From an uncultured Hydrogenophaga sp. (GTDB taxonomy: Bacteria > Pseudomonadota > Gammaproteobacteria > Burkholderiales > Burkholderiaceae_C), in assembly GCF_958439165.1 (NCBI RefSeq), contig NZ_OY288123.1:124001-188000 (forward strand): a stretch of DNA of 64,000 nucleotides. The letters run 5' to 3'. Position 1 is the stretch's first letter. Each line of letters opens with the position of its first letter. The notes below the pieces were generated by a model. That model saw nothing but the letters and a program-made list of their open reading frames with translations, did not search any database and was not told the DNA's origin. This document shows, one piece after another, positions 1 through 9,001 of the stretch. Both the position numbers and the translations under genes were made by a program.

Positions 1-795
1 CACGACGCCGAGCTGGCCGGCACCCGCCAGCACGCCGGCCTGGCCGCGTTCCTCAGCCGCCTGCACTGGCACTGCCACTTCATCCAGAAGCTGGAGACCG
101 AGCCGGCGATCGAACACCACAACATGCACCGGGGCTACAACGGCCTGCGCGAGGCAGAACACGGCGAGGCCCGGCTGCAGGCCCTGATGGCGGGGCGCAC
201 CGGCTGGCCCATGGTGGACGCCTGCGTGGCCATGCTGCGCGAGACCGGCTGGCTCAACTTCCGCATGCGATCCATGCTGGTCTCGGTGGCGGCGTATCCG
301 CTGTGGCTGCACTGGCGGCCGGTGGGCGAGTGGCTGGCACGCGAATTCCTCGATTACGAGCCGGGCATCCACTGGAGCCAGATGCAGATGCAGAGCGGCA
401 CCACCGGCATCAACACCACCCGGGTCTACAACCCGGTGAAGCAGGCGCAGGACCACGACCCGGATGGTCGGTTCGTCCGGCACTGGCTGCCGGCGCTGCA
501 GCGGGTGCCCGACACCTGGCTGTTCCAGCCCTGGCTGATGCCACCCGACCTGCAGCAGCGCATGGGGCTGCAGCCGGGGGTGGACCTGGTGGACCCGGTG
601 GTCGATCTGGAGCAGGCCACCCGCCAGGCCAAGGACCGGGTGCATGCCTTGCGCGCCCGCCGCGAGGTGCAGGCCGGGCAGGCCGACATCGTGCGCCGGC
701 ACGGGTCGAAACAGCGCCGTGCCGAGCAGCTGGCCGGGCCGCGTCAGCGCCGTGCCGCCGAAGTGGCAGCGCAGCAGATCGGCTTCGATTTCTGA
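1..795 (+). CDS. Cryptochrome/photolyase family protein, C-terminal part (5' end outside window)
   Basis: Open from base 1 with no start in the window, so the N-terminal antenna domain is missing. What remains is the helical FAD-binding domain of the photolyase/cryptochrome superfamily. The visible landmarks are FLSRLHWHCHFIQKLE, GRTGWPMVDACVAMLRETGW, NFRMRSMLVS and the NTTRVYNPVKQ stretch, which contact FAD and DNA in the family. A basic, Arg/Gln-rich tail of about 60 residues follows the WLFQPWLMPPD motif. Enzymes of this family repair UV pyrimidine dimers with blue light or act as photoreceptors; I cannot tell which from this fragment. The next gene converges on it from the other strand, 16 bases away. 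Confidence 0.88.
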   Translation, partial: HDAELAGTRQHAGLAAFLSRLHWHCHFIQKLETEPAIEHHNMHRGYNGLREAEHGEARLQALMAGRTGWPMVDACVAMLRETGWLNFRMRSMLVSVAAYPLWLHWRPVGEWLAREFLDYEPGIHWSQMQMQSGTTGINTTRVYNPVKQAQDHDPDGRFVRHWLPALQRVPDTWLFQPWLMPPDLQQRMGLQPGVDLVDPVVDLEQATRQAKDRVHALRARREVQAGQADIVRRHGSKQRRAEQLAGPRQRRAAEVAAQQIGFDF

Positions 796-811
796 GGCAG
801 CCCCTGCGGGC

Positions 812-1915
812 TCAGCGCTGGGCGCCGGTGCGCGGTGCGTTCATCCGCGCCTGCACCGCCTCACCCAGCTCGATCACCGCCAGGGCGTAGTAGCTGCTCC
901 AGTTGTAGCGGGTGACCACATAGAAGTTCTCGGTGCCCGCCACATAGGTGGACGGTGCACCGGCGTTCTGGAGTTCCACCAGCGCCAGCGGGCCGGTGTG
1001 GCCGGCGGCTGCTCCCTCCAGCCCGGCACCCAGGGCCTGCATGCGCGCGGCAGTGAAGGTGGGCAGGATGTCCGGGGCGAGCAGGGTGTCCAGATCGGTC
1101 CGGCCCGCTTCCACCTGCACCGGATAGTGGGTGGGCATGCCGCTCTGCCAGCCGAACACCTGGAAATAGTGGGCCACCGATCCGATCACGTCGGCGGTGT
1201 TGTTGAACAGGTCGATCTGGCCGTCTTCGTCGAAATCGATCGCGTACTTGGCCCAGCTGCTGGGCATGAACTGGGGCCAGCCCATGGCACCTGCATAGCT
1301 GCCGCGCAGGACCATCGGGTCGCGGCCGCTGCGGTTCATGAGGCTGAGGAACTGCTCGAGTTCGCCGCGGAAGAATTCGCTGCGTGCGGCAGCGCGCGGG
1401 TGGCTGGCCGGGAAGTCGAAGGCCAGCGTGACCAGCGCGTCCATGACGCGGTGGTTGCCCATGTGCCGACCGTAGAGCGACTCCACGCCCAGCACGCCCA
1501 CGATCAGGCTGGCCGGCACGCCGAAGCGGGCCTCCGCGCGGGACAGGGTGGCGGCGTTCTCTTCCCAGAACCGCTGGCCGGCATTCAGGCGGATGGGTTC
1601 GATGAAGCGGGCGCGGTAGGCGGCCCAGTTCTTGGGCTGGCTGGCCGGCGGCGGCGTGACCGCGCGGATGATGGACGGGATGCGCTGGGCCGCGCCGATC
1701 TGGGCCCGCACCCAGGCCGGGTCCAGGTCGCGCCGGCTGGCCAGGTCGTCGGCAAAGGCCATGGCCGCCGGACTCTGGCTGTAGCTGAACAGGGCCGGAG
1801 CAGCTCTGGACTCGGCCTTGCGGGGCTGGGCCGCATGGGCCTGCGAAAGGGGCAGGCTGGCCAGACAGGCCAGCATCAGGAAGCAGAGGCGGGAGGCGGA
1901 GGAGGGCAGTGTCAT
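812..1915 (-). CDS. mltB: Lytic murein transglycosylase B (GH103 family)
   Basis: A 367-residue exported enzyme. It opens with a hydrophobic signal sequence (SRLCFLMLACLASLPLS) ending near AHA, with no lipobox cysteine, so it is probably soluble in the periplasm. The catalytic glutamate sits in GVLGVESLYG. Other family landmarks are GAMGWPQFMPSSW and the acidic DFDEDGQIDLFN stretch. The family cleaves peptidoglycan between MurNAc and GlcNAc, forming 1,6-anhydro ends. The ATG at 1915 is chosen because it directly precedes the signal peptide and overlaps the stop of the upstream transglutaminase gene by 4 bases (ATGA), implying translational coupling. In-frame sequence further upstream is antisense-like, low-complexity Ala/Gly/Pro. 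Confidence 0.92.
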   Translation of the reverse strand: MTLPSSASRLCFLMLACLASLPLSQAHAAQPRKAESRAAPALFSYSQSPAAMAFADDLASRRDLDPAWVRAQIGAAQRIPSIIRAVTPPPASQPKNWAAYRARFIEPIRLNAGQRFWEENAATLSRAEARFGVPASLIVGVLGVESLYGRHMGNHRVMDALVTLAFDFPASHPRAAARSEFFRGELEQFLSLMNRSGRDPMVLRGSYAGAMGWPQFMPSSWAKYAIDFDEDGQIDLFNNTADVIGSVAHYFQVFGWQSGMPTHYPVQVEAGRTDLDTLLAPDILPTFTAARMQALGAGLEGAAAGHTGPLALVELQNAGAPSTYVAGTENFYVVTRYNWSSYYALAVIELGEAVQARMNAPRTGAQR

Positions 1916-3945
1916 GTCGGGTGGTCGGCAGGCCAGGCCAGTTGCCGGAAGGCAGCGGCCACGTCGCGCAGCGGTGGCGCAGACCCTGCACTGTACCGTT
2001 GCGCTTCCAGCTGCAGCAGCCACTGGGCCACCGGCTCGCCGGCCTGGTCCCAGCGGGCCCGCACCGCGACGGCCAGCGTGCGCGGCGGGGCTTGCGGCGG
2101 GAGTTCGAGGCCGGCCTTGCGCAGCCGCTGCCGCGCCCGCTCCAGCAGCCGCAGCCAGGGGTCGTGCTGCTGGCGCTCCCACAGCGCCCAGGCCGAACCG
2201 ATCAGGGTGACCAGGGCCAGCAGGCCGGCCATGACCTTGGCCAGATCGGTCCAGCTCGGCGACTCGAAGCCGAGCGAGCGCAGCAGGTCGAGCTGGCGGC
2301 CCTGGGTGTAGTTCAGCACCCACTGGTTCCAGCGGTTGTTCATGGCCTCCCAGCTCTGGCGCATGCGGTTGATGACGGCATCGCTGAAGGTGTTGCGCAG
2401 CACGCCGGTCAGGGCGCCGGCCACGCCGGTCTGCGGCGCAGCAAGGCGGTCGAACGAGCCGATGCGCCCGGGCATGACCGCGCCCGTGGGATCGACCCGC
2501 ACCCAGCCCTGGCCCTGCAGCCAGACTTCGGTCCAGGCGTGGGCATCGCGCTGGCGGACCGTCCAGAACCCGTCGACGGCGTTGACTTCACCGCCCTGGT
2601 AGCCGGTGACGATGCGCGCCGGGATGTCCATGCCGCGCATCAGGATGGCGAAGCTGCTGGCGATGTGCTCGCAGAAGCCGGCCTTGCGGTCGAACCAGAA
2701 TTCGTCGGCGGTGTCTCGGCCATACACGCCCGGGTCCAGGGTGTAGCTGTAGCCGCCGGTGCGCAGCAGGTCCAGGGCGGCCTGCACCAGCCGGGGGGCG
2801 TTGTCCGGTCCGGGGCCGTACTGCCGTCGGAGTTCCTGGGCCAGTTGCAGGGTGCGGGGGTTGTAGCTGGGCGGCAGGGTCAGGAAGTCCTGCAGGCCCA
2901 GCACCATCTGCTGCGGTCCGTGGCGGAACTCGGGGTAGGCCTGCGCCGTGAAGCGCACCAGCGATCCCATGGGGCGCTGGGTCAGCCACTGCAGTTCTGC
3001 GTTCATGCGGACCCGGGTGCCCGGCACCTCGGGCGGGGTGGCCGTGCCTTCCAGCACGAAGAGCCAGGAGCGGTCGTGCGGCTCCATGGTCACTTCGTAG
3101 TCCAGGGGCTCGCCAGCGACGCGCAGCTTGGCGTCCAGTGTGTTCCCCAGACCGAAGTCCGATTCGAGTGGACGCCATTCGCGGCCGTCGAAGGTGGAGA
3201 GCACCGGGCCCCGGAAATAGATGCGGTCCTGCGGTGGTGTGGGGCCGTTGAATCGCACCCGCAGCGCAATGCTTTCGTCCAGCGCCAGCCGCGCGATCTG
3301 TCCCACGCGCATCTGGCCCGAGAGGCCGCTGCGGCCGGTTTCCGGATCGCCCGGCGTACCCCACAGCGGCGCCAGCCGCGGGAACAGCAGGAACAGCACC
3401 AGCATGATCGGCGCGCCCATGAGCGCCATGGAGCCGGCGATGCGGGCCGAGCGGGCGAGGCTGGGCCGGCCCACCGGCATGTGGGCATTCACCAGCGCGG
3501 TCAGCAGCCCGAGCAGCGCCACCAGGATGCCCGCCGCCGTGATCAGCGATTGCGAATAGAAGAAGTGGGTGAGCAGCGTGAAGAAGCCCAGGAAGAACAC
3601 CACGAAGGCGTCGCGCCGGGCGCGCAGTTCCAGGGTCTTGAGTGCCAGCAGCACCACGATCAGCGTGACACCGGCATCGCGGCCGACCAGGGTGCGGAAG
3701 GTGAAGAAGGTGGCGCCCAGCGTGATGACCAGCAGCACCGCGCGCCAGACCCAGCCGGGCAGTGGCGCTCCGCGCACGGTGAGCACCGCGCGCCACACCA
3801 GCACACCGGCGGTGATGCCGCTGCACCACCACGGGATGTGCGCGCTCTGCAGCAGCACCACCCAGGCGATCACGGCCAGCAGGAACAGCGTGTCACGCGC
3901 CTCGCGCGGCAGGCTGGAGAGGGTGTCGGTGATGCGGTTCAGCAC
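1912..3945 (-). CDS. TgpA-like transglutaminase, DUF3488 membrane protein
   Basis: A 677-residue inner-membrane protein. The first ~190 residues hold several membrane segments (FLLAVIAWVVLLQ, LIVVLLALKTLEL, ITAAGILVALLGL, IMLVLFLLFP). A periplasmic transglutaminase-like domain follows with Cys425 (GFCEH), His469 (RDAHAWTEVW) and Asp485 (VRVDPTGAV), and another membrane helix lies near the C-terminus (VMAGLLALVTLIGSAWAL). The start is a GTG at 3945 that overlaps the upstream DUF58 stop by 7 bases; longer in-frame sequence reads as out-of-family. The related TgpA of Pseudomonas aeruginosa is essential, but its substrate is unknown to me. MoxR, DUF58 and TgpA genes commonly travel together. Confidence 0.9.
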   Translation of the reverse strand: MLNRITDTLSSLPREARDTLFLLAVIAWVVLLQSAHIPWWCSGITAGVLVWRAVLTVRGAPLPGWVWRAVLLVITLGATFFTFRTLVGRDAGVTLIVVLLALKTLELRARRDAFVVFFLGFFTLLTHFFYSQSLITAAGILVALLGLLTALVNAHMPVGRPSLARSARIAGSMALMGAPIMLVLFLLFPRLAPLWGTPGDPETGRSGLSGQMRVGQIARLALDESIALRVRFNGPTPPQDRIYFRGPVLSTFDGREWRPLESDFGLGNTLDAKLRVAGEPLDYEVTMEPHDRSWLFVLEGTATPPEVPGTRVRMNAELQWLTQRPMGSLVRFTAQAYPEFRHGPQQMVLGLQDFLTLPPSYNPRTLQLAQELRRQYGPGPDNAPRLVQAALDLLRTGGYSYTLDPGVYGRDTADEFWFDRKAGFCEHIASSFAILMRGMDIPARIVTGYQGGEVNAVDGFWTVRQRDAHAWTEVWLQGQGWVRVDPTGAVMPGRIGSFDRLAAPQTGVAGALTGVLRNTFSDAVINRMRQSWEAMNNRWNQWVLNYTQGRQLDLLRSLGFESPSWTDLAKVMAGLLALVTLIGSAWALWERQQHDPWLRLLERARQRLRKAGLELPPQAPPRTLAVAVRARWDQAGEPVAQWLLQLEAQRYSAGSAPPLRDVAAAFRQLAWPADHPT

Positions 3946-4922
3946 AGCGCCAGTGCCTCCAGACAGCGATTGCGGTGGGCCAGCCCCTGCTCGGGCGCGA
4001 TCTCGCGGCCCGGCAGGCGCAAACCGTAGGAGAGGCCGAGCCGGTCGGCCATCAGGACCCAGGCCGTCAGCCGTTGCAGCCGGCCCTCCAGGCCTGCGCC
4101 ACCGCAGCGCGAGTGGTCCAGCCACAGCTGCACGCGTTCGCTGGACAGGGTGTCACGGCTGACCAGATCGTCACGGCCGCTGGCGAAGGCCTGGGCGGCC
4201 CGCTTCCAGACCACCGATTTCATGGGGTCGCCGCGCTGGTAGGCGCGGACACCATCGAATTCACCGGTGCTGCGTGCGCGGGCGGCGCCGTGTCCGCCTG
4301 GTATCGGTTCACCGGGTGGCAGGGCCGGCGGGTGGTCTTCCGGGGCCGGATAGACCAGCACCTCGGCGGCGGTGCGCCACACGGTCCAGACCCGGAAGGT
4401 GCCCAGCGGGAACAGCGTCTGGGCGGTCAGCGCCGGCAGGCGGTGCAGGCCGCGCCCGGGCGCCTCCCAGGCCACGCGCACCGTGCAGCTGGCCTGGGCC
4501 GGCACGTCGGTCCAGGCCAGTGAAGCGGGCGAACCGTCCTCGTGCAGCACACCCAGGCCGATGCCCAGGCGTTCGCTGCGCTTCTCGCTCACCAGCCGGA
4601 TGTCCAGCTGCACCGCCTCGTGCGCGTGCACCGGCACCGGCGCATCCAGGTGCAGGGTGAGGCCGCGCAGGTTGGCGTGGCACACGTGCATGCCCACCAC
4701 CGCGCACCCGGCCAGCAGGAAGGTCAGCAGGTAGCCGAGGTTGAGCTGGTAGTTGATGCTGGCCACCAGCAGCACCAGCAGGGTGATGCCCAGCATCCAG
4801 CCCGGCCGGGTCGGCAGGATGTAGACATTGCGCTGGGTCAGGACAAGCGTGTCGGACGCCTTGAGGCGCTGGAACAGCCAGGCCTGCAGCCGGCGGCGCA
4901 GGAAGCCGAGCGGCATCTTCAT
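3939..4922 (-). CDS. DUF58 domain-containing membrane protein
   Basis: 327 residues. Two adjacent membrane helices (WMLGITLLVLLVASI and LGYLLTFLLAGCAVVGM) lie within residues ~40-85, followed by a soluble region. The DUF58 signature is visible as FDGVRAYQRGDPMKSVVWKR near residue 225-245. DUF58 proteins accompany MoxR ATPases and often resemble von Willebrand A-type metal-binding folds; here DSRCGG-like spacing is not obvious, so metal binding is unproven. The gene lies 5 bases after moxR and overlaps the transglutaminase start, so the three are almost certainly one transcript. Role inferred: a partner of the MoxR chaperone acting on envelope or secreted protein complexes. Confidence 0.9.
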   Translation of the reverse strand: MKMPLGFLRRRLQAWLFQRLKASDTLVLTQRNVYILPTRPGWMLGITLLVLLVASINYQLNLGYLLTFLLAGCAVVGMHVCHANLRGLTLHLDAPVPVHAHEAVQLDIRLVSEKRSERLGIGLGVLHEDGSPASLAWTDVPAQASCTVRVAWEAPGRGLHRLPALTAQTLFPLGTFRVWTVWRTAAEVLVYPAPEDHPPALPPGEPIPGGHGAARARSTGEFDGVRAYQRGDPMKSVVWKRAAQAFASGRDDLVSRDTLSSERVQLWLDHSRCGGAGLEGRLQRLTAWVLMADRLGLSYGLRLPGREIAPEQGLAHRNRCLEALALC

Positions 4923-4927
4923 GGGTG

Positions 4928-5848
4928 TCAGGGCAGGGGAACGGCGTCCAGCATGGCGCGAACCTGCTCCACCGCGCCGCGACCGGCATCGCGCACCGGC
5001 ACCAGGCGGTGGGCGGTGGTCTGGGGCAGCACGGCAGCGATGTCGTCAGGGGCCACGTAGTCGCGGCCTTGCAGGAAGGCCTCGGCCTTGGCGGCGCGCA
5101 CCACGGCCAGCGACGCCCGCGGCGACAGGCCCTGGGCAAACCACCGCCCGCTGCGGGTGGCATTCACCAGATCCTGCAGATAGTCCAGCACCGGTTCGGC
5201 GGTGTGGGTGCGGGCCACGGTCTGCTGCAGGCGGGTGAGGTCCGCCGGCGTGAGGGCTGCGGGCAGCCGGTCGAGCATGTCGCGCCGGTCCTCGCCGCGC
5301 AGCAGGGCGCGTTCTGCCTGGCGGTCCGGGTAGCCCAGCGAGAGCCGCATGTGGAAGCGGTCGAGCTGGGATTCGGGCAGGGCGTAGGTGCCGAGCTGGT
5401 CGTGCGGGTTCTGGGTGGCGATCACGAAGAAGGGTTGCGGCAGGTCGCGCGTGTCGCCCTCGACCGTGACCTGCTTTTCTTCCATCGCTTCGAGCAGGGC
5501 GCTCTGGGTCTTGGGGCTGGCGCGGTTGATTTCGTCGGCCAGCAGCACCTGGGCAAACACCGGGCCCGGGTGGAACACGAAGCCTTCACGGCCGCGCTCG
5601 TACACCGAGACGCCGATGAGGTCGGTGGGCATGAGGTCGGCGGTGAACTGCACACGCGAAAACTGTAGTCCGAACGACTTGGCCAGCGCATGCGCCAGGG
5701 TGGTCTTGCCCACGCCGGGCACGTCTTCGATGAGCAGGTGTCCGCCGGCGAGCAGGCAGGCCACGCAGTCATGGACCTGCCGTGATTTGCCCACGATCAC
5801 CGTGTTAAGCTGGTTCAGAAGTTGCTGGATGTGGGCGTCGGCTTGCAT
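4928..5848 (-). CDS. MoxR family AAA+ ATPase
   Basis: 306 residues, the usual MoxR length. Walker A is GVGKTTLAHALAK near residue 45-58, Walker B is VLLADEINRASPKTQ, and sensor 1 is FVIATQNP; the C-terminal AAA lid follows. MoxR proteins act as chaperones that assemble or activate protein complexes, usually together with DUF58/VWA proteins. It is the first gene of the moxR-DUF58-transglutaminase-mltB set. Its start lies 47 bases from the divergent deacetylase gene, so this short gap must carry both promoters. Confidence 0.93.
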   Translation of the reverse strand: MQADAHIQQLLNQLNTVIVGKSRQVHDCVACLLAGGHLLIEDVPGVGKTTLAHALAKSFGLQFSRVQFTADLMPTDLIGVSVYERGREGFVFHPGPVFAQVLLADEINRASPKTQSALLEAMEEKQVTVEGDTRDLPQPFFVIATQNPHDQLGTYALPESQLDRFHMRLSLGYPDRQAERALLRGEDRRDMLDRLPAALTPADLTRLQQTVARTHTAEPVLDYLQDLVNATRSGRWFAQGLSPRASLAVVRAAKAEAFLQGRDYVAPDDIAAVLPQTTAHRLVPVRDAGRGAVEQVRAMLDAVPLP

Positions 5849-5895
5849 GAGACAGTGCGGGCTGAAGAAGCCGCGAACCTTACCGTAAATCCGCC

Positions 5896-6849
5896 ATGAG
5901 ACAGGCCACCGGTTATTTCACCCACCAGGATTGTTGGAGACACGAAATGGGCGCCGGTCACCCGGAATGCCCGGAGCGGCTGAGCGCCATCGAAGACCGG
6001 CTGCTGATCACCGGACTGGACGTGGCCCTGGAGCGACGCGAAGCCACCCCGGCCTCCCTGGCCGACCTCGAACTGGCCCACGACCGCCTGCACCTGGCGG
6101 CCCTGCGCGGTCTGTCCGACAACCTGCGTGACGAGGTGGCTGCCGGCGGCCCCGCCCACGCACAGGTCGATCCCGACACCTCCATCAACCTGCACAGCTG
6201 GGACGCCATCCTCATGGCTGCCGGCGCTGCCATCGACGCCACCGATGCGGTGCTGGCCGGCGAGCTGACCAATGCCTTCTGCGCGGTACGACCCCCGGGA
6301 CACCATGCCACCCGCCGGCAGGCCATGGGCTTCTGTTTCGTCAACAACGTGGCCGTGGCGGCGCGTTACGCGCTGGAGCGCCACGGCCTGAAGCGCGTGG
6401 CCATCATCGATTTCGATGTGCACCACGGCAACGGCACCGAGGACATCGTGGCCGGCGACGAACGCATCCTCATGTGCAGCTTCTACCAGCACCCGTTCTA
6501 TCCGGCCTGCGACCACTCCACCGCCGCCAACCTGGTCAATGTGCCGGTGCCGGCCTACACCAAGGGCATGGACATCCGCGAGCTGATCGATGTCATGTGG
6601 ATGCCCCGGCTCGATGCCCACCAGCCCGAACTGATCTTCATCAGCGCCGGCTTCGACGCCCACCGCGAGGACGACATGGCCCAGCTCGGTCTGGTCGAGC
6701 AGGACTATGCGTGGATGACCTCGCGCATCAAGGAAGTGGCCCAGCGCCACGCGAAGGGCCGTATCGTGAGCTGCCTGGAAGGCGGCTACTCCCTCAGTGC
6801 CCTGGCCCGCAGCGTGGAGGCCCATCTGCGCGTGCTGGCCGACGTCTGA
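5896..6849 (+). CDS. Histone deacetylase family protein (class II-like amidohydrolase)
   Basis: 317 residues. The zinc-dependent deacetylase core is complete: AVRPPGHHATRRQAMGFC with the HH catalytic pair, the DFDVHHGNGTEDI zinc-binding stretch, SAGFDAHREDDMA with another metal ligand, and LEGGYSLSAL near the C-terminus. The opening GHPECPERLSAIEDRL is characteristic of class II-type bacterial members. Such enzymes remove acetyl groups from acetyl-lysine or acetylpolyamines, or hydrolyse other amides; the substrate cannot be read from sequence. It is the first of three closely spaced plus-strand genes with an enoyl-CoA hydratase and an MscS channel. Confidence 0.9.
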   Translation: MRQATGYFTHQDCWRHEMGAGHPECPERLSAIEDRLLITGLDVALERREATPASLADLELAHDRLHLAALRGLSDNLRDEVAAGGPAHAQVDPDTSINLHSWDAILMAAGAAIDATDAVLAGELTNAFCAVRPPGHHATRRQAMGFCFVNNVAVAARYALERHGLKRVAIIDFDVHHGNGTEDIVAGDERILMCSFYQHPFYPACDHSTAANLVNVPVPAYTKGMDIRELIDVMWMPRLDAHQPELIFISAGFDAHREDDMAQLGLVEQDYAWMTSRIKEVAQRHAKGRIVSCLEGGYSLSALARSVEAHLRVLADV

Positions 6850-6865
6850 TCACCCCGGAGCTGCC

Positions 6866-7651
6866 ATGACCGCACCGCAAGACCTGCTGCTGCACCACCG
6901 CGACGACCGCGGCGTTCACACCCTCACCCTGAACAACCCTCGCGCCTTCAATGTGCTGTCCGAGGCCATGCTGGCTGCCTTGCGCGACGGCATGGCGGCG
7001 GTGGCGGCCGACCCGGCTTCGCGCGTGCTGGTCATCGCTGCCGAGGGCCGTGCCTTCTGCGCCGGTCACGACCTCAAGGAGATGAAGGCCCGCCCTGAAC
7101 AGGCCTACTACCAGGACCTGTTCGCCCGCTGCTCGAAGCTGATGCTGTCGATCCGCGCCCTGGAGGTGCCGGTGGTGGCAAAGGTGCAGGGCCTGGCCAC
7201 GGCGGCGGGTTGCCAGCTGGTGGCCCAGTGCGATCTGGCGGTGGCCGCCGATCACGCCACCTTCGGTGTCAACGGCATCGACGTCGGCCTGTTCTGCGCC
7301 ACGCCCGGCGTGGCGTTGTCCCGCAACCTGCTGCCCAAGCAGGCCATGGAGATGCTCATGACCGGCGGCTTCATCGATGCGGCCCAGGCCCGCGAGCGCG
7401 GTCTGGTCAACCGCGTGGTGCCGGCCGGGGAACTTGACGCCGGACTGGAGGGTCTGGTTCTTCAGCTGCTCGCCAAACCGCGTGAAGCGCTGGCCCTGGG
7501 CAAGCAGCTGTTCTACCGCCAGCTGGAAACCGGCATCGACGCCGCCTACCAGCTCGCCGGCCAGACCATGGCCTGCAACATGGCCCACCCGGTGGCCCAG
7601 GAAGGTGTGCAGGCCTTCATCGACAAACGCGCGCCGGCCTGGCGTGCCTGA
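6866..7651 (+). CDS. Enoyl-CoA hydratase/isomerase family protein
   Basis: 261 residues of the crotonase fold. The oxyanion-hole motif AFCAGHDLKEM lies near residue 65-75. The second backbone contact region is VAKVQGLATAAGCQLVAQCDLAVA. The usual acidic residue positions of true hydratases are partly different (GIDVGLFCATPGVALSR), which resembles the ECHDC3-like subgroup, so the exact reaction is uncertain. The ATG at 6866 follows CGGAG by 5 bases and lies 16 bases after the deacetylase stop; an in-frame upstream start would run back into that gene. Probably a beta-oxidation or acyl-CoA side reaction. Confidence 0.88.
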   Translation: MTAPQDLLLHHRDDRGVHTLTLNNPRAFNVLSEAMLAALRDGMAAVAADPASRVLVIAAEGRAFCAGHDLKEMKARPEQAYYQDLFARCSKLMLSIRALEVPVVAKVQGLATAAGCQLVAQCDLAVAADHATFGVNGIDVGLFCATPGVALSRNLLPKQAMEMLMTGGFIDAAQARERGLVNRVVPAGELDAGLEGLVLQLLAKPREALALGKQLFYRQLETGIDAAYQLAGQTMACNMAHPVAQEGVQAFIDKRAPAWRA

Positions 7652-7669
7652 TCCGTCTTCTCCGTACCC

Positions 7670-9001
7670 ATGACCGTTTCCGCAGCTCCCAAACCCATCG
7701 ACGATCTGGCCCTCTGGGCCGCCTCCTTCCTCCAGCCCACGGTCCTGATCGAGTTTGCCGCCCTGGCCACGGCGGTGCTGCTGGCCTGGGGCATGGCCTT
7801 CCTGGTTCGGCGCTCGGCAGCTGCTTCGGAGAACCACACCAGCGTGCTGTTCGGCCGGCGTCTGGTCGACGGCGTGCTGTTCCCGGTGCTGTTGCTGCTG
7901 CTCGGTTATGTGGCCCGGGCTCTGCTCGCGATGTGGATACCGCTGGCGGCTTTCAAGGTGATCATCCCGGTGCTGGTGTCGCTGGTGGTGATCCGCGTGG
8001 GCGTGAAGGTGCTGCAGGTCGCCTTCGCCCAGGCGCCCTGGGTGCGGGCGCTGGAACGCACCATTTCGTGGGTGGCGTGGCTGGCCATGGTGCTGTGGGT
8101 CAGCGGCCTGCTGCCGGTGGTGCTCAATGAACTCGATCAGATCACCTGGAAGGTGGGCAGCAGCACACTGAGCGTGCGCACCCTGATCGAAGGTGGCCTG
8201 ACCGCCGGCGCCGTGCTCATCCTGATGCTGTGGGTGTCGTCCGCCATCGAGGCCCGGCTGCTGCGGCATGCCGCCGGCAGCGACCTGTCCCTGCGCAAGG
8301 CGGTGAGCAATGCCACGCGGGCGCTGCTGCTGTTCGTGGGCATGATCATCGCGCTCTCGGCCGTGGGCATCGATCTCACTGCGCTGTCGGTGCTGGGTGG
8401 TGCTATCGGTGTGGGCCTGGGCTTCGGTCTGCAGAAGCTGGCGTCCAACTATGTGAGCGGCTTCGTGATCCTGGCCGAACGCAGCATGCGCATCGGCGAC
8501 ATGGTGCGTGTCGACAACTTCGAAGGCCGCATCACCGACATCAATGCCCGCTACACGCTGATCCGTTCGGCCACCGGGCGCGAGTCCATCGTGCCCAACG
8601 AGCTGCTCATCATCAACCGGGTGGAGAACCTGTCGCTGGCCGATCCGCGTGTCTGGCTGTCCACCGTGGTCTCGGTGGCCTACGACAGCGACGTCGACCT
8701 GGTCGGCCGGCTGCTGACCGAGGCGGCCGCCTCGCAGGAGCGGGTGCTCCAGGACCCGGGCCCGTCGGCTGCGCTTTCTGCGTTCGGACCGGATGGCCTG
8801 GAGTTCACCGTGGGTTACTGGATCGCCGACCCCGAGAATGGCCAGCTCAACATCCGCTCGGCGATCAACCTCGCCATCCTGGACGCGCTGCGCCGCAACG
8901 GCATCGAGATTCCGTACCCCCAGCGGGTGCTGCATGTGAAGCCGGGCGAGGGCCCCGCCGCTGCGACCGCTGCCGCTCCGAAGGCCATCACCGGCCCATG
9001 A
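7670..9001 (+). CDS. Mechanosensitive ion channel family protein (MscS type)
   Basis: 443 residues with about five or six predicted membrane helices in the N-terminal 270 residues. The pore-lining MscS helix is visible as SVLGGAIGVGLGFGLQKLASNYVSG, followed by the beta domain (RSMRIGDMVRVDNFEGRITDINARYT) and a C-terminal alpha/beta domain ending at IPYPQRVLHVK. MscS channels open under membrane tension to release solutes during hypo-osmotic shock. It lies 18 bases downstream of the hydratase gene and probably shares its transcript. The 3' end overlaps the convergent dctM gene by 14 bases. Confidence 0.92.
   Translation: MTVSAAPKPIDDLALWAASFLQPTVLIEFAALATAVLLAWGMAFLVRRSAAASENHTSVLFGRRLVDGVLFPVLLLLLGYVARALLAMWIPLAAFKVIIPVLVSLVVIRVGVKVLQVAFAQAPWVRALERTISWVAWLAMVLWVSGLLPVVLNELDQITWKVGSSTLSVRTLIEGGLTAGAVLILMLWVSSAIEARLLRHAAGSDLSLRKAVSNATRALLLFVGMIIALSAVGIDLTALSVLGGAIGVGLGFGLQKLASNYVSGFVILAERSMRIGDMVRVDNFEGRITDINARYTLIRSATGRESIVPNELLIINRVENLSLADPRVWLSTVVSVAYDSDVDLVGRLLTEAAASQERVLQDPGPSAALSAFGPDGLEFTVGYWIADPENGQLNIRSAINLAILDALRRNGIEIPYPQRVLHVKPGEGPAAATAAAPKAITGP

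Noticed and set aside
6794..8935. 713-codon minus-strand open frame
   Set aside because: It is His/Gln/Arg-rich antisense sequence over the well-supported hydratase and MscS genes, typical of high-GC shadow frames.
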